A stretch of 12,552 bases of DNA from Bacteroidota bacterium. Lineage in GTDB: Bacteria > Bacteroidota > Bacteroidia > SXHM01. A program made the translations under genes and the position numbers. Under the pieces are notes generated by a model. That model ran no database searches and was not told the DNA's origin. It saw only the letters and a program-made list of their open reading frames with translations. The stretch is taken from the NCBI GenBank assembly GCA_005773695.1, contig SXHM01000273.1:1-12552 (forward strand). The letters run 5' to 3'. Of this stretch, positions 5,544 through 12,552 are shown piece by piece; within the stretch, counting starts at the first letter, position 1; each line of letters begins with the position of its first letter.

Positions 5544-6731
5544 ATGTACGGAGAACTTAAAACTCATCTTGAAAAAGAAATACAAAACATCCACAATTCA
5601 GGATTATTTAAAAAAGAAAGAGTAATAGAATCGGCTCAGGGTGCTGAAATCAGCGTGGGCGGAAAAACGGTGATTAATTTCTGTGCAAATAATTACCTCG
5701 GACTTTCAAGTCACCCGAAAGTTGTTCAGGCAGCAAAAGATGTTTTAGATACACGAGGTTTCGGAATGTCTTCTGTGCGCTTTATCTGCGGCACGCAGGA
5801 TATTCACAAAACATTAGAAAAAAAGATTTCTGATTTTCTTGGAACCGAAGACACTATATTATATGCAGCAGCATTTGATGCAAACGGTGGAGTATTTGAA
5901 CCACTGTTTGGTGAAGAAGATGCTATCATTTCTGATGAATTGAATCATGCTTCCATTATTGATGGTGTACGTTTGTGCAAGGCACAACGCTATCGTTACA
6001 AGAACAACGACATGGCTGACCTGGAAGCACAATTAAAACAGGCACAGTCACAACGCTTCAGAATCATTGTTACGGATGGAGCTTTCTCCATGGATGGTTT
6101 TTTAGCAAAGCTGGATGAGATTTGTGTTCTTGCCGAAAAGTACAATGCCTTGGTAATGGTGGATGACAGCCACTGCACAGGCTTTGTTGGTAAAACAGGA
6201 AGAGGAACACACGAGCATTGTGGTGTAATAGGTAAGGTAGATATCATCACCGGAACATTGGGTAAAGCTTTGGGCGGTGCGATGGGAGGCTTTACTTCGG
6301 GAAGAAAAGAGATTATTGAAATGCTGCGTCAGCGTTCACGACCGTATTTGTTCTCCAACTCATTAGCTCCTTCCATTGTTGGTGCAGCTACCGCAGTTTT
6401 TGATTTGCTGAGTGAAACAACTGCCTTGCGCGACAAGCTGATGGACAACACTGCGTACTTCCGTAAAGCCATGACAGCAGCAGGTTTCAATATACGCGAA
6501 GGAATTCATCCGATTGTTCCTATCATGTTGTATGATGCAAAAATTGCACAGGTCTTTGCCGATAAATTATTGGCAGAAGGAATTTACGTGATTGGTTTCT
6601 TCTTCCCTGTTGTACCTAAAGAAAAAGCCCGTATCCGTGTTCAGATTTCGGCAGGGCACGAAAGAGAACATTTAGATAAAGCGATTGCTGCGTTTACAAA
6701 AGTGGGCAAAGAGTTGGGAGTGTTGAAATAG
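5544..6731 (+). CDS. kbl: Glycine C-acetyltransferase (2-amino-3-ketobutyrate CoA ligase)
   Basis: The 395-residue cytoplasmic enzyme belongs to the alpha-oxoamine synthase group of PLP fold-type I enzymes. It interconverts 2-amino-3-oxobutanoate plus CoA with glycine plus acetyl-CoA, the second step of threonine breakdown through threonine dehydrogenase. It closely follows E. coli Kbl (398 residues): [15 protein letters not shown] (44-58), SVRFICGTQ (77-85), [11 protein letters not shown] (131-141), VDDSH (206-210; D207 and H210 contact the cofactor) and [13 protein letters not shown], with PLP lysine K241. These strings separate it from serine palmitoyltransferase and 8-amino-7-oxononanoate synthase. 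The start at 5544 aligns with the normal N-terminus (M-x-G-E). It begins 12 bases after the GH28-like stop with only an A-rich leader, so it is likely the last gene of the operon. No threonine dehydrogenase gene is in the window. Three bases separate its stop from that of the convergent phosphatase gene. Confidence 0.95.
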   Translation: MYGELKTHLEKEIQNIHNSGLFKKERVIESAQGAEISVGGKTVINFCANNYLGLSSHPKVVQAAKDVLDTRGFGMSSVRFICGTQDIHKTLEKKISDFLGTEDTILYAAAFDANGGVFEPLFGEEDAIISDELNHASIIDGVRLCKAQRYRYKNNDMADLEAQLKQAQSQRFRIIVTDGAFSMDGFLAKLDEICVLAEKYNALVMVDDSHCTGFVGKTGRGTHEHCGVIGKVDIITGTLGKALGGAMGGFTSGRKEIIEMLRQRSRPYLFSNSLAPSIVGAATAVFDLLSETTALRDKLMDNTAYFRKAMTAAGFNIREGIHPIVPIMLYDAKIAQVFADKLLAEGIYVIGFFFPVVPKEKARIRVQISAGHEREHLDKAIAAFTKVGKELGVLK

Positions 6732-6734
6732 ATT

Positions 6735-8243
6735 TTACTTCCGTTCAGCAGTATAGGCTGAATGATAAACTCTGAAACTGCTGATTACTTCATTGTCTTC
6801 GTCAATGAGGCTTAACGTTACATAGTTGTTTTCAATAATGTCCACTCTGCCAAAAGCATTTTTGAAATTCAGATTTCCGATTCCATTACCGCCCTGGTTC
6901 CATATTTCGTCTCCTATATCATACATCATAGTTCCTTTACCCACTAAATTCAGGAAATAAGCAAGGTAAGTTCCGGTAACGCTCATGCCACTTGCATTCA
7001 TTTCAGGCAAACCTGCGTTTGCTCCATCATCCATCAAATTATGGTGGGTATCACCACTGATGACGATTACATCTTTAATATTTTCCTGTTTAATAAAGTT
7101 TAAAAAATCTTCCTGCTCTTTTGGATAACCCGCAAAATAAGAAGCAAAGCCTGTTGCCATGTGAAATCCATTGTAACCTTTCGCCTGTATTTTCTGAATC
7201 TTCATTCCCTTGTCTATCAGTTTGCGCAAAGCTTTATTGAAAGGTGCACCACTGACAATAAATTTCCAATCAGCTGTTGAATTTTTTAAACCGCTTTTCA
7301 GCCATTGCATTTGTTTTTCTCCAAACAATGTTACACTGTCTTTAGGCGAAAATGACCATTTGTTTTTCTTTTCATTATAGCTGAAGTTAGCTGCCAGTGC
7401 GTCTTCATGTGCCGAGCAGCGGTCAACAAAAAAGAACTCAGCATTACCGAATGTAAAGCTGTGATAAACCCCTTCTGAAGTATCTGCCATGGTATAACCG
7501 GGAAAAAATTCGGTGTAACCTTTTATCACATTTCTACGCCATGAAGTTGGAAATGAATCAATAATAAATTTGTGTTCTACCTTTCCTTTGAAACTGCTTT
7601 TGATATTATTCTTATTGTATCTGCCACCATTGCCTCCCACATAATCATTATCGTCATAGATGTAATCAATAGGAATGGAATACAACATTTCTTTCATCAC
7701 TTTTTCGTCATAACGTCTGCGGTACGAATAAGCAACCTTTGAGTAATCAGCAGAATAATCAGGTGAAATCTGGTAATCAGGATAGGTAAAATCTCCTGTG
7801 TGCAGCAGGAAGCGCGGATTCTGTTTTGGTATAACATCAAACACTTTCATGTTCTCTGTTTCCTGGCAGGAGCCTGTAACGAAAGTGTAATTTCCTCTTT
7901 TACCGGTTTCAGGAAAGGTTGTGAAACTGCCCTGAATGCTGTCTTTCTTCTCGCCAATCAGGAAGGAATAAAAATATTTAGTGTCCGGTTTTAAGCCAAA
8001 GAAATCAACAATAGTTGTATTGAATTTTTCTTTAGTGGTGAAACCTTTAAAAGATTTAGTATTGCTCTCACCTCCATTTTCTGAAAGAAGAACAATAATG
8101 GATTGAGGCTGTTCCGTGCAGATATACATCCTCGCACCCGAGGGAGTTACGCCACCGATTGCCGGACCATTAATAATAAACTGGCTCTTTGCAGAAAAAG
8201 TAAAAAGAGTGAGAAAAAGAAAAAGTAAACTATTTCTTATCAA
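6735..8243 (-). CDS. PhoD-like metallophosphatase, exported
   Basis: The 502-residue protein has a signal peptide ([21 protein letters not shown]), an N-terminal fibronectin-like PhoD_N domain (about 24-110) and a PhoD-type metallophosphatase domain. Metal-site motifs are visible: GSCQ with C126, [10 protein letters not shown] with D151, [11 protein letters not shown] (D197, D198 and D200), FFVDRC with D274, and VISGDTHHN (394-402). PhoD enzymes hydrolyse phosphomonoesters and phosphodiesters with Ca/Fe or similar metals in the periplasm or outside the cell; the substrate here is unknown. The start needs comment: the open frame has no ATG before the signal peptide, and the only sensible start is the TTG at 8243-8241. 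This lies inside the end of aspS (14-base overlap) with AGGA seven bases upstream. Cotranscription and coupling with aspS are likely. A C-terminal sorting domain is not evident. Confidence 0.87.
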   Translation of the reverse strand: MIRNSLLFLFLTLFTFSAKSQFIINGPAIGGVTPSGARMYICTEQPQSIIVLLSENGGESNTKSFKGFTTKEKFNTTIVDFFGLKPDTKYFYSFLIGEKKDSIQGSFTTFPETGKRGNYTFVTGSCQETENMKVFDVIPKQNPRFLLHTGDFTYPDYQISPDYSADYSKVAYSYRRRYDEKVMKEMLYSIPIDYIYDDNDYVGGNGGRYNKNNIKSSFKGKVEHKFIIDSFPTSWRRNVIKGYTEFFPGYTMADTSEGVYHSFTFGNAEFFFVDRCSAHEDALAANFSYNEKKNKWSFSPKDSVTLFGEKQMQWLKSGLKNSTADWKFIVSGAPFNKALRKLIDKGMKIQKIQAKGYNGFHMATGFASYFAGYPKEQEDFLNFIKQENIKDVIVISGDTHHNLMDDGANAGLPEMNASGMSVTGTYLAYFLNLVGKGTMMYDIGDEIWNQGGNGIGNLNFKNAFGRVDIIENNYVTLSLIDEDNEVISSFRVYHSAYTAERK

Positions 8244-9978
8244 GCTGAATTCCTAGTTCTTTCAGTTGCTCAGGGTTTATTGTTGAAGGTGAATCTATCA
8301 TCATATCACGTCCTGAATTATTTTTTGGGAAAGCAATAAAATCACGAATAGAATCGGATCCACCAAACAAAGAGCAAAGCCTGTCGAAACCAAAGGCAAT
8401 ACCACCGTGCGGAGGCGCACCGAACTCAAATGCATTCATCAGAAAACCGAATTGGTATTGTGCATCTTCTTTAGTGAAACCAAGCACTTCAAACATTTTT
8501 GCCTGTAAGTCTTTGTTATGGATTCTTATAGAACCACCGCCAACTTCAACACCATTAATTACCATGTCGTATGCATTGGCACGTATTTTTCCCGGGTCAG
8601 AATCAAGTAATGAAATATCTTCCGGCTTAGGTGAAGTAAACGGATGGTGCATCGCGTGCCAGCGGTTTGTTTCTTCACTCCATTCCAATAATGGAAAGTC
8701 AACAACCCACAATGGAGAAAATACATCTTTATCACGAAACCCAAGTCTGCTGCCCATTTCCAAACGTAATTCGCTCAGTGCTTTTCTAGTTTTTGATTCT
8801 ACTCCGCCAAGAACAAGAATTAAATCTCCGGGCTGTGCATTAAATGCTGCTGCCCATTTCTTCAATTCTTCTTCATTGTAAAATTTATCAACTGAAGATT
8901 TCAAAGTTCCGTCAGCATTATAGCGCAGGTAAATTAATCCACCGGCACCAAGTTGCGGACGTTTTACAAATTCTGTCAGTTCGTCTAATTGCTTGCGGGT
9001 ATATTCTGAGCAACCTTTGGCACAAATGCCTAACACTGTTTCGGCATCATCAAAAATTTTGAAACTTTTTCCTTTTACTAACTCTGTCAGTTCTACAAAC
9101 TTCATTTCAAAACGTGTATCAGGCTTGTCATTACCATAATATTTCATGGCATCAGCATAGGTCATGTGCGGTAATGATTCTATCTCAACACCTTTTACTT
9201 TTTTAAAAAGATTTTTTACCAATCCTTCAAATGTATTCAGAATATCTTCCTGTTCCACAAAACTCATTTCGCAGTCTATCTGCGTGAACTCAGGCTGACG
9301 GTCGGCTCGCAAATCTTCATCCCGGAAGCATTTTACAATTTGATAATATTTATCAAAACCACCTACCATTAAAATCTGCTTAAACGTTTGAGGTGATTGC
9401 GGCAATGCATAAAACTCACCTTGATTCATCCGCGAAGGCACAACAAAATCTCTGGCTCCTTCGGGCGTTGATTTAATAAGCACAGGCGTTTCCACTTCAA
9501 GAAAACCTTGTAAGTCAAGATAATTTCGTGTTTCAATTGCCATGCGGTGTCGCAGTTCTAAATTCTTTCTCACGGCAGTTCTGCGTAAATCAAGGTAGCG
9601 GTATTTCATGCGCAGTTCATCTCCGCCATCGGTATTATCCTCAATTGTAAAAGGCGGGGTGATGGCTGCATTCAGCAATTCAATTATATCAACCACAATT
9701 TCAATTTCACCGGTTGGCATTTTCAGATTTTTACTGCTGCGCTCGGCAACTTTTCCTGTAATTTTTATTACAAATTCTCTTCCCAGTTTACGTGCTTCCA
9801 GACATAGAGTTGGATTGGTTTCCATATTGAAAGCCAATTGCGTTAATCCATATCGGTCGCGCAAATCAATAAAGGTCATTCCGCCCAAATCGCGTGAGCG
9901 TTGCACCCAGCCGGCAAGTTTTACTGTTTGTCCAACATTTGTAATCGTAAGTTCTCCGCAAGTATGTGTTCTGTGCAT
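8230..9978 (-). CDS. aspS: Aspartyl-tRNA synthetase, bacterial type
   Basis: This 582-residue class IIb synthetase charges tRNA(Asp) with aspartate in the cytoplasm. The order is normal: an OB-fold anticodon-binding domain (about 1-105, with [13 protein letters not shown]), motif 1 with RYLDLRR (127-133), motif 2 [16 protein letters not shown] (218-233), the bacterial GAD insertion domain (roughly 290-420), and motif 3 in [11 protein letters not shown] (530-540, with R533). The length is typical of bacteria. Residues 31 and 83 are Leu and Lys. As I recall, mutating His31 to Leu and Gly83 to Lys in the non-discriminating Pseudomonas enzyme raises its preference for tRNA(Asp), so this enzyme looks discriminating. 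The ATG at 9978 gives the usual [10 protein letters not shown] start. The gene's last 14 bases contain the start of the PhoD-like gene. Upstream is a 101-base divergent region shared with the dioxygenase gene. Confidence 0.97.
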   Translation of the reverse strand: MHRTHTCGELTITNVGQTVKLAGWVQRSRDLGGMTFIDLRDRYGLTQLAFNMETNPTLCLEARKLGREFVIKITGKVAERSSKNLKMPTGEIEIVVDIIELLNAAITPPFTIEDNTDGGDELRMKYRYLDLRRTAVRKNLELRHRMAIETRNYLDLQGFLEVETPVLIKSTPEGARDFVVPSRMNQGEFYALPQSPQTFKQILMVGGFDKYYQIVKCFRDEDLRADRQPEFTQIDCEMSFVEQEDILNTFEGLVKNLFKKVKGVEIESLPHMTYADAMKYYGNDKPDTRFEMKFVELTELVKGKSFKIFDDAETVLGICAKGCSEYTRKQLDELTEFVKRPQLGAGGLIYLRYNADGTLKSSVDKFYNEEELKKWAAAFNAQPGDLILVLGGVESKTRKALSELRLEMGSRLGFRDKDVFSPLWVVDFPLLEWSEETNRWHAMHHPFTSPKPEDISLLDSDPGKIRANAYDMVINGVEVGGGSIRIHNKDLQAKMFEVLGFTKEDAQYQFGFLMNAFEFGAPPHGGIAFGFDRLCSLFGGSDSIRDFIAFPKNNSGRDMMIDSPSTINPEQLKELGIQLDKK

Positions 9979-10079
9979 GTTCTGTTTTTAAAGAGGCAGC
10001 GAAATTAAGAAATCATCGGAAACGTATATAGATTGAAGAAAAACTTAGTGTATATTGGTGCACTATAGCGGTTAATCAT
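9979..10079. promoter_or_regulatory. Divergent intergenic region between aspS and the dioxygenase gene; presumed to hold both promoters
   Basis: The two genes point away from each other across 101 AT-rich bases, so promoters for both should lie here. On the minus strand TACGTTTC (10026-10019) matches the -7 consensus TAnnTTTG at all but the last base, 41 bases before the aspS start. On the plus strand TATATTGG (10051-10058) has one mismatch, 22 bases before the dioxygenase ATG. Neither has a convincing -33 TTG at 19-base spacing. No operator-like palindrome of useful length is seen. Confidence 0.35.
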
Positions 10080-11129
10080 ATGAAACAATACTTTATTAAC
10101 AAACAACAACAACTTCCTCTTGTAATTGAGCCGGATGGCGATAAATCAGCCGAAGGATTAAAAGAATACATCCGCAAAAATCACAAGGAATTGCTTGATA
10201 AAATGTATAAGCACGGAGCAATTCTATTTCGTGGTTTTGATATCAGTTCGCCAAAAGAGTTTGAAGAAATTTCTAAGCTTGTTGATCCGAATTTAAAGAA
10301 TGATTATCTCGGAACTTCTCCACGTGATAAAGTTGCAGGAACAGACTATGTTTTTTCTGCCAGCGAGCTTCCCGGCTTTTATCCCATTCCCCAGCATTGT
10401 GAAATGAGCTATATGAAAAACAAACCAATCAAGCTGTTTTTCTATTGCAATGTTGAACCGGAATATGGAGGTGAAACACCCGTTTGCAATTTTCGGAAAG
10501 TTTATAATGATTTAGATCCAGAATTGAAGAGAGAGTTTGAAAAGCGCAGACTTAAATTAGTCCGCAACTATAGCGCACCCGGCAAACGTAGCAAATTCAA
10601 CCTTTGGGAACTGAAAAGTTGGCCGGACATTTTTCATACTACCGATAAAGAAGAAGTGGAAAAACAATTTCGCAAATACGAAGTTGATTTTGCATGGAAA
10701 GATAATGGTGATTTAAGGATTACTCACATTAATGATGCTGTTGTTGCACATCCTGTCACTAGAGAAAAAGTGTGGTTTAATCATACACAGGTATTTAATA
10801 TTGACTCTGCACCTATTGAGTATGAATTTATTCATCAGCGTCAGAAACGCATGAAAACATTGATGATGAAATTGTTTTTAAATGTGGCAACCAAACTCAA
10901 AAAAAGAGGAACTTCTGCTGAAGAACAAAGCATGAATATGTTGTTTGCCGATGGAACAGAAATTCCGAAAAAATATATCCGTAACATTGAAGAAACCATC
11001 TGGAAAAACATGGTGATATTTCCGTGGAAGAAAAATGATTTGCTGGCAATTGATAATCTTGGAACTTCACACGGAAGGCTTCCCTATGAAGGCAAACGCC
11101 AGATTTTAGTTTGCTGGAGTGAGGAGTAA
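10080..11129 (+). CDS. TauD/TfdA-family Fe(II)/2-oxoglutarate-dependent dioxygenase
   Basis: The 349-residue cytoplasmic protein has the TauD/TfdA fold. GAILFRGF (46-53) is the usual start of the core. PQHCEMSY gives iron ligands H106 and E108, YGGETP (129-134) follows as in the family, GTSHGRLPY gives the distal ligand H331, and R340 in GKRQILV is a likely 2-oxoglutarate carboxylate contact. The iron motif is H-x-E rather than the common H-x-D; both forms occur in the superfamily, and the HCEMSY context recalls members that act on amino acids or natural products. The reaction should couple 2-oxoglutarate decarboxylation to substrate hydroxylation, but the substrate cannot be inferred and no pathway genes lie next to it. 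A basic helical stretch (about 250-276) precedes the C-terminal part. The ATG at 10080 opens the frame without a clear Shine-Dalgarno sequence. The gene stands alone: divergent from aspS and convergent with the MORN gene, with 7 bases between stops. Confidence 0.85.
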   Translation: MKQYFINKQQQLPLVIEPDGDKSAEGLKEYIRKNHKELLDKMYKHGAILFRGFDISSPKEFEEISKLVDPNLKNDYLGTSPRDKVAGTDYVFSASELPGFYPIPQHCEMSYMKNKPIKLFFYCNVEPEYGGETPVCNFRKVYNDLDPELKREFEKRRLKLVRNYSAPGKRSKFNLWELKSWPDIFHTTDKEEVEKQFRKYEVDFAWKDNGDLRITHINDAVVAHPVTREKVWFNHTQVFNIDSAPIEYEFIHQRQKRMKTLMMKLFLNVATKLKKRGTSAEEQSMNMLFADGTEIPKKYIRNIEETIWKNMVIFPWKKNDLLAIDNLGTSHGRLPYEGKRQILVCWSEE

Positions 11130-11136
11130 TTTCAGT

Positions 11137-12552
11137 TTACCAACTGTAAGGAAGCTGTCGCGAAACAATAGTAAAAGAATCATACTGAACGGTCAGTAGA
11201 ACCTGATAATTTTCCACTTCTCCTGCTCCTAAATTTATTCTAACCAAAGGAGTATGGTCACTGTGAATTTCGCTGAAAGAAGCAAATAAAATTTCAGAGG
11301 TGAAATTATCTGCTTCAACAGTTTCGGTATAAACGTAGGTTTCATCCAAAGAATTTTTGACCTGAGTAATTAAATGATTATATATTTTTTTTGCTTCTTT
11401 TTCTGTTGAAGCCTCGGTAAAACAGGAAACACCTTTAGTGCTTTCATTGGAATGAAGCGGAAAATACTTCAGTTTACTCAAGCCCGGTAATTCAATTTTG
11501 AGATTATAACAAGCAACAGTATCCATATTTTCCAGACAGATAAGTGTGCTGTCATTATCAGTAAGATTCCGGAATGAGTTATCAGCATCATTTAAAAGCA
11601 GTAATAAGTTGCTGGCAAAAAGTGTATCCTTTTTCACAGATTGAGGTGTTACCTTCATCACTTTTCCTGCACCAAAACCACAACCCAGTTCGAGAAAATA
11701 ATTCCGATCTTTTTTCCATTCATAAATACTCAGGTACATCCAGTCCTGAGAATAATAGTTGCCCTCATCTTTTAAGAAGAGATAGCGTTTGATACAAGGA
11801 GGTTCCAACGAACTGATGTCATTTACGATAGTGAAATTTTTATCGGTAGCTGATATTTGAGAATATACTTCTGCAAATTTTTTTACGACACTTTCAAGGG
11901 ATGAAAATTCACCATAGTTAGCCAGATAAGTATCTGCAATAATGTAACAGCTGCTTGCGCCCTGAATTTTAATTTTTCCCTCATGCCTGACTTGCCCACT
12001 TGTGTGTTCAGATACTTCATCACCTCTTACAGACTGATAATTATCTGAATGTGCATTTTTTACTGCGCTAAAAGTCCGGGAAAAACCTGTCACATAAGGA
12101 AACTCATTGATATTATACTGTTGCAATAACCTGTTTACTTTATAGGTCTCAAAGTATGATGTTCCGGCATTTTTAATAACTCCTCCCGGAATATATTCTC
12201 CGTCTTCAAAAAAGCCATCAGCCAATATGCTGTTATTTGAATTGTATAAAATTCCACGCCCGTTAGGTCTGTTATTTCTGAATTGTCCGATATGTTTTTT
12301 ACCATCAGCATAATATAACGTTCCGTCACCTTGTAGCTCATCTTTTATCCATTCACCTTCATATTTTCTGCCATCGACATAATTCTGCATTCCCCATCCC
12401 TGACGATAATTCGTAAGAAACAACCCTGTATATACATCACCATTAGAGTACTCCATTTTTGCATAGCCGTTGTATAAGGCATCTTTGAAATTTCCGGTAT
12501 ATAAATCACCTTGTTCATTGAGCAAAGAACCATATCCGTTAATACAATCACC
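11137..12552 (-). CDS. MORN-repeat protein with an uncharacterised C-terminal domain (5' end outside window)
   Basis: The frame is open from the right edge to the TAA at 11139-11137 and gives 471 residues without a true start. A TTG at 12525 is internal to a MORN unit and is not the start. Visible residues 1-123 hold MORN repeats of the form G-x-x-Y-x-G-x-(F/W)-x(6)-G-x-G-x(3)-Y: GDLYTGNF, GDVYTGLF, GRKYEGEW and GKKHIGQF each begin a unit, with a partial unit before them and a degenerate one after (ADGFFEDGEYIPGG). The repeat array may extend beyond the window. Such repeats fold into a beta-sheet strip and in bacteria often precede other domains. The remaining roughly 350 residues match nothing I recognise; they contain a conspicuous ELGCGFGAG but no methyltransferase context. 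A signal peptide, if present, lies outside the window. Function is unknown. Confidence 0.85.
   Translation of the reverse strand, partial: GDCINGYGSLLNEQGDLYTGNFKDALYNGYAKMEYSNGDVYTGLFLTNYRQGWGMQNYVDGRKYEGEWIKDELQGDGTLYYADGKKHIGQFRNNRPNGRGILYNSNNSILADGFFEDGEYIPGGVIKNAGTSYFETYKVNRLLQQYNINEFPYVTGFSRTFSAVKNAHSDNYQSVRGDEVSEHTSGQVRHEGKIKIQGASSCYIIADTYLANYGEFSSLESVVKKFAEVYSQISATDKNFTIVNDISSLEPPCIKRYLFLKDEGNYYSQDWMYLSIYEWKKDRNYFLELGCGFGAGKVMKVTPQSVKKDTLFASNLLLLLNDADNSFRNLTDNDSTLICLENMDTVACYNLKIELPGLSKLKYFPLHSNESTKGVSCFTEASTEKEAKKIYNHLITQVKNSLDETYVYTETVEADNFTSEILFASFSEIHSDHTPLVRINLGAGEVENYQVLLTVQYDSFTIVSRQLPYSW

Noticed and set aside
6744..6762. Inverted repeat TTCAGC/GCTGAA with a 7-base loop near the converging kbl and PhoD-like gene ends, as a terminator
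   Set aside because: The stem is only six bases, no T run follows on either strand, and it lies inside the phosphatase coding sequence.
8474..8881. 135-residue plus-strand open frame
   Set aside because: It lies wholly antisense to the conserved aspS coding sequence and shows no recognisable domain or start context.
9608..9991. 127-residue plus-strand open frame
   Set aside because: It is antisense to the N-terminal part of aspS and is explained as a shadow of that gene.
11133..11146. CAGTT-TACC-AACTG hairpin between the convergent dioxygenase and MORN genes, as a bidirectional terminator
   Set aside because: The five-base AT-rich stem without a T run is too weak to support a terminator call.
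11639..11700. ELGCGFGAG in the MORN protein as a methyltransferase SAM-binding loop
   Set aside because: The surrounding residues do not form the expected strand-loop-helix and no other methyltransferase motifs follow.
12525..12525. TTG at 12525 as start of the MORN gene
   Set aside because: The frame stays open to the window edge and the upstream residues (GDCINGYGS) continue the MORN pattern, so the true start is outside.

Overview
The window looks like chromosomal DNA from a member of the Bacteroidota. Two genes end in type IX secretion (T9SS) type A sorting domains, a lipoprotein resembles the gliding/T9SS protein GldN, start codons lack strong Shine-Dalgarno sequences and are mostly preceded by A-rich leaders, and a good match to the Bacteroidota -7 box (TAnnTTTG) lies before the second gene. 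I cannot narrow the taxon further. There are no rRNA or tRNA genes, no CRISPR array, no transposase and no phage genes. Coding density is high and no gene-free stretch exceeds about 140 bases.

Layout. Positions 1-138 hold the tail of a secreted T9SS cargo protein. Positions 139-274 hold a repeat-like element with inverted ends and a candidate promoter, followed by a TMEM175/DUF1211 membrane channel (275-862). A second repeat-like element (about 876-911) precedes a tightly packed same-strand cluster from 942 to 6731: M20 peptidase of the CPS1/PM20D1 type, GldN-like lipoprotein, exported class II cyclic-nucleotide phosphodiesterase, GH28-like beta-helix protein with T9SS tail, and glycine C-acetyltransferase (kbl). 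Junctions are -4, -1, +11 and +12 bases, so one operon is likely. Four of the five products carry export signals or a membrane anchor; only Kbl is cytoplasmic.

On the minus strand follow aspS (9978-8230) and a PhoD-like phosphatase (8243-6735). The phosphatase overlaps the end of aspS by 14 bases and seems to start at TTG. A 101-base divergent intergenic region separates aspS from a TauD/TfdA-type Fe(II)/2-oxoglutarate dioxygenase (10080-11129). A MORN-repeat protein on the minus strand (12552-11137) runs off the right edge without its start.

How the genes may work together. Most are housekeeping or envelope/periplasmic functions. The 942-6731 cluster mixes amide hydrolysis, cyclic-nucleotide hydrolysis, polysaccharide binding or cleavage and glycine metabolism, which is not a textbook pathway. 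Points most worth a second look are the GldN-like lipoprotein, a 7-base tandem repeat built into the signal-peptide codons of the GH28-like gene (a possible frameshift switch), the altered active site of that protein, a palindrome/direct-repeat structure at its domain junction, and two short dispersed-type repeats between genes. I see no clear new multi-gene system; the proposed links within the cluster are inference.
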